Made by a program: the position numbers and the translations under genes
Notes under the pieces: generated by a model
Database searches by the model: none
What the model saw: only the letters and a program-made list of their open reading frames with translations
Told to the model about the DNA's origin: nothing
In this document: positions 59,097 to 64,000 of the stretch, piece after piece
How positions within the stretch are numbered: position 1 is the stretch's first letter
Layout: every line of letters starts with the position of its first letter
NCBI GenBank assembly: GCA_034769895.1
Contig: CM068373.1
Span: 437,949,080-438,013,079 of the forward strand
DNA length: 64,000 bases
Origin: Magicicada septendecula
Lineage: Eukaryota > Arthropoda > Insecta > Hemiptera > Cicadidae
Reading direction: 5' to 3'

Positions 59097-62000
59097 TTAA
59101 AGTGACCGATATAATTTCAAGTTCGTCGCATTTTGAGTACCTACTATTTCCTGCGTTGTTGGATTCCTTAACACATACGCATTTTGCATCTTTATTCCTA
59201 TAATTTCATAGGGCCCTTCATATAACAAGAAAAACTTCTTTATTTCCTTATCTTGGGCACTTGACAAATCATGCCTCTTCGCTAACACTAATTGACCTAC
59301 CTCATACTTGGTCCACTTACCCTTCGCATCATGTCTCTGCTTCCTCCGCTCTCCTTTTGTAAGTAAGTTCTCATTCGCCAATCTAATTTTCATGTTTACA
59401 TCCATAATTTGATTTTCTGGTGGGTATTCAAAGAGTTGTTCCAATATCCTGGGTGGCCTCGTTCCCCTGACCAATTCATACGGCGTAAATCCGGTGGATT
59501 CATGGGTGGTACAATTCAGCCACTCCTCTACTTTCTTCACATAGGATGGCCATTCTGTGTGTTTGGCGTGACAGTACGCCCGAAATATCCTACCAATCTC
59601 TCTCATCACCCGTTCTGCTTGGTTCGACTGTGGATGATACACTGCCGTATGCTTGGGTATGATGCCTTCCCATCCAAGCGTCTGTCGCCACTTGCCGCTT
59701 ATAAACTGTGGTCCATGGTCAGATAATGTGATTTTCGGTTTTCCTACATTAATCATGTAATCTCGTACTATTTTTTCACTGAGCACTTTGCTCGTCGCTC
59801 TCTTAATACTATACAATTTTACAAATTTCGAAAAAGTGTCTAAAACTACAAATACATACAATACACCCCCTCTACCTCTGGGTAATGGCCCATACAAATC
59901 AACTGCAAGTAAATCAAACGGTCTCTCAACTTTTATGTAATTCATCTCCCCTTCCACTTTATAGTTCACTACTTTTGATTTCTGACATAAATCACACACT
60001 CTTAACACTCTTCTGACTCTCCTCTCCATATTCTTAAATATACATGACTCTTTTAAGACATTAGCACACTTTCTCGCCCCAAAATGCCCATACCTTATAT
60101 GACAATTCCAAACAATTTTATCTATTAACCCCTCGGGTATAACTAACCTCCAATCATGCTCCACACTCTCTACTTTTTTAAACAAAATACCTTGATATAC
60201 TTGAAAATGTGCACTATATTCAGATCCCTCTACTTCCGTCTCTAAACTAACAATTATTTTACCCAATTTGCTATCAGATCTTTGCCTATTCTTAATATCA
60301 CTTAACTCTTCACCAAAAATTCTATCTTCTCTAGTTAATCTAAAAATCTCCTTAAGGTCCCTACCAGTTTTATTTTCTATAAAATCTACTCTAGAAAGTG
60401 TGTCTGGTACTTTATTATCTGACCCCTTTATGTACTCCCAGGAAAAGTTATATTCTTGTAAAGCTAATACCCACCTGGTCAGCCGACTGTGTGTCAATTT
60501 ACATGAGTTGAGAAATGATAATGCCTTGTGGTCCGTCCGGATTATTGTTGCATTACCCAGGATGTAGGTCCGGAATTTCCCCACGGCGAACACAATGCTT
60601 AAAAGTTCTTTTTCAGTAGTAGTGTAATTTTTCTCAGCACATAGCAGCGACCTACTGGCGAAGGCGATAGTCAGATGCTCCCTATCGCAGCCCTCCTGGT
60701 AGAGCTCCGCCCCTAATGCTACATTGCTGGCATCGGTCTGTAAATAAAAAGTTTTATTAAAATCGGGATGATTCATCATAATCATGCGGCTAAATTTTCT
60801 CTTAATTTCATTGAATGCGTTGCGTTCCGTATCTCCCCATCTCCACTGCTTGTTCTTCTGGAGTACTGCACTTAGTTTTGATGTTGTGTGTGCGTAATTT
60901 TCTTGAAACTTCCTATAGAAATTGCATAAACCTAAAAAACTTTGCAATTGTTTAATGTTCTTTGGTTCGGGGAATCGCATTATAGCTTCTACTTTGTCAG
61001 GGTTAGCTAATATTCCCTCTTGTGTAATAATAAAGCCTAAGAAATGTATTTCTGTTTGCAAAAACTTAGATTTGTCCCTATTAACTGTCAGACCTCCTTT
61101 CTGTAACTTATCTAACACATACTCTATATGTTCTAAATGTTCAGTAAATGTTCTGGAGGCTATCAAAATGTCATCTACATATACTGTTAAAAAATCTAGA
61201 TCTTTAGGTTGTAATATATTATCCAAGCATTTAATAAAGCTAGCAACACTGGTGTTTAATCCAAAAGGTAGGCATTTGAATTGGTAATTCTTACCGTTAA
61301 AAAGAAAAGCTGTATATCTTCTACTCTCCACTGCTAATGGCACCTGCCAATATCCTGCGGTCAAGTCTAATGATGTCATGTATTTGACTCCGCTGAATTT
61401 CTGTAAAATCTCATTAATTGGTTCCGGCGATTCCCGGTCAGGTATAATAATTTGGTTAATCTTTCTAGCATCTAAACATAGTCTTACCTTGCCATCCTTC
61501 TTAATCACTACGACTAAAGGGTTTGAGTAAGGCGATATTGAGCGTTCAATTATGTCTCCCTGCATCATCCGGTCTAATTCCTCCTGTACAGCCCTCCTCT
61601 TCGAATATGGCACCGGGTAACTCCTCTGCATGTATGGTGCGTGGTCCCGAACCTTCAGCTCACAGATGTAGTCCTTCGCTTTCCCTGGTGATTCATCAAA
61701 CACAGCTCTGAAACGCTCCACCACAGCCCACAACTCCTCTCGCTGAGTGTCTCCTACAACTACATCTTCATTAAAAAATTTGTTGGCTCTATCTACCCAC
61801 ACACTCTCATTACTCACATGCATCTCTCCCTCCTCATTTTCTATGCTATCACTCTCTCGACACATATTTATTTTAGTCTCTATTTCTCCATCGCCTATCT
61901 GCTTATGTAACATTTTTATTCCCGTGACTTTAACTTCATTTACTACTTTCTTAAACTCGACTCTGACTGGTTTACTCCCGTTTTCAAATTTTACTATTTG

Positions 62001-62468
62001 TTTATTGAAATCTATTACTGCTCCATTTCTCTCCAAAAAATCATTTCCCAATATTACATCTAAACTCAACCCTTTAACTACTAGGAATGTGTTTTCAAAC
62101 TCAACTTCATTTATTAAAATATTTAACTGTACTTGTCTAGTTATTCTCTTACTTCTCACCCCAGTTACCCCCACTACTGTAACTCCCGCAACTGGTAATG
62201 ATGGTATATTCTTATTTATCTCTTTTAGTTCTCCCATGACATTTTCAGAAATTACAGAGATCTCGCTACCTGTATCAATTAAAGTTTTATAATCCTTACC
62301 TTCGATGTTGACTGTCACCTCCGTCAATCCTGTTTTGTGTTCCATCACTTTGTTGTCCTCTTCTTCCAATAATTCCTTCGCCATGTCTACTTTGATAATA
62401 TTGCTCAAATATTCGTCGGTTACTTGGACCCGGTTCTCTGTTGACAATGGTTGGGCCCGCTTCTCCAT
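59097..62468 (-). CDS. pol: Pol polyprotein of Gypsy-B (protease, RT, RNase H, integrase)
   Basis: A single 1123-codon frame. The aspartic protease has 'TLIDTGSEISVIS' at residues 62-74 and 'VILGNDFL' near 138-145. The RT has 'SLDLTAGYWQVPL' (first catalytic Asp about 368), 'LPFGLNTSVASF' and 'VYVDDILIAS' with YVDD at 430-433. RNase H has 'LQTDASNVALGAEL' (Asp about 579), 'TEKELL' and 'RTDHKAL'. Integrase has a zinc-binding H-H-C-C set ('CHIRYGHFG' and 'CDLCQ', about 789-828), then 'AVDLYGPLP' (Asp 857), 'SDHGPQF' (Asp 917) and 'HPQSNQAERV' (Glu 952). The frame is in -1 relation to gag. The pol ATG lies 8 bp after the gag stop and the frame is open for at least several codons upstream, so expression could be by frameshifting or reinitiation. 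No internal stop is present, so it may encode active enzymes. Confidence 0.85.
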   Translation of the reverse strand: MEKRAQPLSTENRVQVTDEYLSNIIKVDMAKELLEEEDNKVMEHKTGLTEVTVNIEGKDYKTLIDTGSEISVISENVMGELKEINKNIPSLPVAGVTVVGVTGVRSKRITRQVQLNILINEVEFENTFLVVKGLSLDVILGNDFLERNGAVIDFNKQIVKFENGSKPVRVEFKKVVNEVKVTGIKMLHKQIGDGEIETKINMCRESDSIENEEGEMHVSNESVWVDRANKFFNEDVVVGDTQREELWAVVERFRAVFDESPGKAKDYICELKVRDHAPYMQRSYPVPYSKRRAVQEELDRMMQGDIIERSISPYSNPLVVVIKKDGKVRLCLDARKINQIIIPDRESPEPINEILQKFSGVKYMTSLDLTAGYWQVPLAVESRRYTAFLFNGKNYQFKCLPFGLNTSVASFIKCLDNILQPKDLDFLTVYVDDILIASRTFTEHLEHIEYVLDKLQKGGLTVNRDKSKFLQTEIHFLGFIITQEGILANPDKVEAIMRFPEPKNIKQLQSFLGLCNFYRKFQENYAHTTSKLSAVLQKNKQWRWGDTERNAFNEIKRKFSRMIMMNHPDFNKTFYLQTDASNVALGAELYQEGCDREHLTIAFASRSLLCAEKNYTTTEKELLSIVFAVGKFRTYILGNATIIRTDHKALSFLNSCKLTHSRLTRWVLALQEYNFSWEYIKGSDNKVPDTLSRVDFIENKTGRDLKEIFRLTREDRIFGEELSDIKNRQRSDSKLGKIIVSLETEVEGSEYSAHFQVYQGILFKKVESVEHDWRLVIPEGLIDKIVWNCHIRYGHFGARKCANVLKESCIFKNMERRVRRVLRVCDLCQKSKVVNYKVEGEMNYIKVERPFDLLAVDLYGPLPRGRGGVLYVFVVLDTFSKFVKLYSIKRATSKVLSEKIVRDYMINVGKPKITLSDHGPQFISGKWRQTLGWEGIIPKHTAVYHPQSNQAERVMREIGRIFRAYCHAKHTEWPSYVKKVEEWLNCTTHESTGFTPYELVRGTRPPRILEQLFEYPPENQIMDVNMKIRLANENLLTKGERRKQRHDAKGKWTKYEVGQLVLAKRHDLSSAQDKEIKKFFLLYEGPYEIIGIKMQNAYVLRNPTTQEIVGTQNATNLKLYRSL

Positions 62469-62476
62469 TGTCCTCC

Positions 62477-63991
62477 CTAGTTTACCGTGGAGGGACCTGC
62501 TACAGCTGGGTGGTTTCCTCCTCTGCCTCGGTGGTAATTGCCGCCTCCTCTCGGCGCTCCTCTATGAAATTCTGCCCCTCTCGACTGCTGATTTGGCTGT
62601 GGATGCATTCTCTTGTTCCTTGCACACTCCCTGTTTTGATGACATCTAAAACAATTGGTTCTGTTAGCATAATTATCTACGTTACATTCTCTACACCTCC
62701 AACTCTCGCCCCTATTGTCAAAATTTCCTCCCCGCGCTCCTCTATGAAAATTTTGTGTACCCCTATTCTGATGGTAATTATTGTGGTTTAGTACTACTGG
62801 TGGGTTTGGACGCCGCCCTATGTCACGTTCCTCAATGTTTTGTAGCACATCTAACATGCTCTCTAGCTCGTTTATATTCGCAATTTCTCTAGTCATTAAA
62901 GTAATTTGCACCTCTCTGAGCAGGTGTTTGCTAATATGTCTCACGAATGACCGGAACGGCAACGGCGGTTCTAGATACTTGGCCTCGTTATATATAGTCA
63001 TCGTGTACATAGTTAGGTGGTTATTAATTCTACCAAAATTCCCAGTACCCATTATTTTGCTCCTTAAGATTTCTTGGTCCTCTTCTGACCAATATTTGTT
63101 TCGAAAAGCTACCTCAAATTCCTCGTAACTACCCCATTCGGTATTGTGTACTTCCGCCCATATCTCGGCATTACCTTTAAAACACTTTAAAATTTTCAGC
63201 AATTTGACCTCCCAACTACAACTGTTAAATCGATTAAACTCCCGTGTTCGATTCAAAAATTGCATCAGATGCACTCTACGATTCTCACTACTAAAGGTTT
63301 CTAGTTCAATTTCATTATTGGTGTCTCGTGTAATTAATATACGTTCAGTAACATTGCTTAATTTTTGATTTATTACTAAACTTAACTCATCTTTCACACT
63401 ACTAATGTTCTGTTCAAGTGAATATAATTTTTTATCGTTACTACATTCAGACTGTATGCTATTTTTTGATATCACATTAATTGATTCATTCAATGCTTGT
63501 ATTTCTGTCTTACAATTATTTTCAATTTCATTTACCTTAAAGTCTACCTTATTTTGGTGTTCATCGATATTCTGACTCATTTTTTCAATTGTCATTACTA
63601 CGCTATTAAGCTTACATTCAGTTTCGGTATTACATTTATTTATTTTATATTCTATTTCATTGTTATACTCATGCATTGAATTTATTAACATCTCATTATT
63701 CTCATTTATTTGTTTGTCAATTCTTTCTGATATCTGATTATCTATCTCATTAAATTTAACATCTATCCCCTTGATTGCATTATCTAACTTGGTATCTAAT
63801 TGGTTAATTTTATTAGTAAATTCTTCATTGGTATTTTCACAATGTCTATTGATTTCTCGAATATTATTTTTTAATTCATCAAATTTGTCATTCTGTATAT
63901 CTAATTTCTCATTTACACTACTTTTAAATTCTTGCATTTCATTTTTCTGTTCATCTAATTTACCGTTAAAATCACTTTTCATTTCATTCAA
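62477..63991 (-). CDS. gag: Gag of Gypsy-B with coiled-coil and RanBP2-type zinc finger
   Basis: 504 codons are visible from an ATG at 63991; the frame may start beyond the window. Residues 1-190 are a long coiled-coil rich in Asn, Glu, Ile and Lys. The middle (about 225-385) is a gypsy-type Gag core ('FLNRTREFNRF', 'KILKCFKGNAEIWAEVHNTE', 'YWSEEDQEILRSKIMGTG', 'HLTMYTMTIYNEAKYL'). Near the end 'WRCRECNVDNYANRTNCFRC' (about 431-450; 62642-62701) matches the RanBP2 zinc finger (W-x-C-x2-C-x3-N-x6-C-x2-C) rather than a CCHC knuckle. Arg-Gly-Gly-rich stretches flank the finger. It presumably assembles the particle and binds RNA. The stop at 62477 is followed 8 bp later by pol. Confidence 0.8.
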   Translation of the reverse strand: MNEMKSDFNGKLDEQKNEMQEFKSSVNEKLDIQNDKFDELKNNIREINRHCENTNEEFTNKINQLDTKLDNAIKGIDVKFNEIDNQISERIDKQINENNEMLINSMHEYNNEIEYKINKCNTETECKLNSVVMTIEKMSQNIDEHQNKVDFKVNEIENNCKTEIQALNESINVISKNSIQSECSNDKKLYSLEQNISSVKDELSLVINQKLSNVTERILITRDTNNEIELETFSSENRRVHLMQFLNRTREFNRFNSCSWEVKLLKILKCFKGNAEIWAEVHNTEWGSYEEFEVAFRNKYWSEEDQEILRSKIMGTGNFGRINNHLTMYTMTIYNEAKYLEPPLPFRSFVRHISKHLLREVQITLMTREIANINELESMLDVLQNIEERDIGRRPNPPVVLNHNNYHQNRGTQNFHRGARGGNFDNRGESWRCRECNVDNYANRTNCFRCHQNRECARNKRMHPQPNQQSRGAEFHRGAPRGGGNYHRGRGGNHPAVAGPSTVN

Positions 63992-64000
63992 CGTTATCTC

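Larger units (their letters stand above)
57850..64000 (-). mobile_element. Gypsy-B: Ty3/gypsy retrotransposon, runs off the window end
   Basis: gag (62477-63991 or beyond) and pol (59097-62468) are open and adjacent on the minus strand, with protease, RT, RNase H and integrase in Ty3/gypsy order. The 3' non-coding part carries a polypurine-like tract and repeated motifs. The 5' LTR, primer-binding site and gag start are not in the window. Both open frames look undamaged, in contrast to Gypsy-A. Confidence 0.8.

Noticed and set aside
61523-62791. Plus-strand frames opposite Gypsy-B gag and pol
   Set aside because: Antisense shadows; the minus strand carries all protease, RT, RNase H and integrase motifs.

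Overview
The window is repeat-rich arthropod (most likely insect) nuclear DNA. The evidence for this is short host exons with consensus splice sites, remnants of piggyBac, hAT, mariner, LINE, Penelope, Ty3/gypsy and Polinton/Maverick elements, very long dinucleotide microsatellites, and no bacterial-style operons. All identifications come from reading the sequence and recalling family motifs; no database search was run.

Layout. 1-620 is a degenerate GGTACCC/TGACGTCA repeat. 640-1690 (minus) holds the start of a gypsy-like Gag with a duplicated lysine-tRNA primer-binding-like site. 4731-5285 is a piggyBac transposase remnant. 5404-14645 is a decayed Ty3/gypsy element (Gypsy-A, plus strand), split by two insertions: one of about 1.4 kb that carries a hammerhead-like Penelope remnant, and one of 1.6 kb with a 5-bp target duplication. 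14650-21700 is a microsatellite and tandem-duplication desert.

About 21.7-34.8 kb is a decayed Polinton/Maverick (adintovirus-like) element, all genes on the plus strand. In order they are protein-primed type B DNA polymerase, a small conserved protein, a retroviral-type integrase with chromo-like tail, an FtsK/HerA-type packaging ATPase, a coiled-coil/acidic protein, an adenain-type cysteine protease, and a conserved Polinton protein. That last gene is cut by a 3.67-kb hAT element with a perfect 8-bp target duplication, then cut again at 34815 by a 10.2-kb structure with long terminal inverted repeats. I see no major capsid gene and no right end.

The 10.2-kb structure (34816-44999) has near-identical terminal arms of about 0.5 kb, a possible 3-bp target duplication, two hAT transposase fragments, a second nested inverted-repeat pair, and a near-perfect head-to-head palindrome of two Penelope-like elements. 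Both Penelope copies carry the same nonsense codon and the same hammerhead ribozyme motif.

45-59 kb is quieter. It holds two MITE-like inverted-repeat elements, three in-phase exons of a host protein that resembles the amino-terminal part of insect zinc-finger genes, a mariner remnant and a LINE remnant. From about 57.9 kb to the window end is a second gypsy element on the minus strand (Gypsy-B) with intact-looking gag and pol frames; its Gag has a RanBP2-type zinc finger instead of a CCHC knuckle. Its 5' end lies outside the window.
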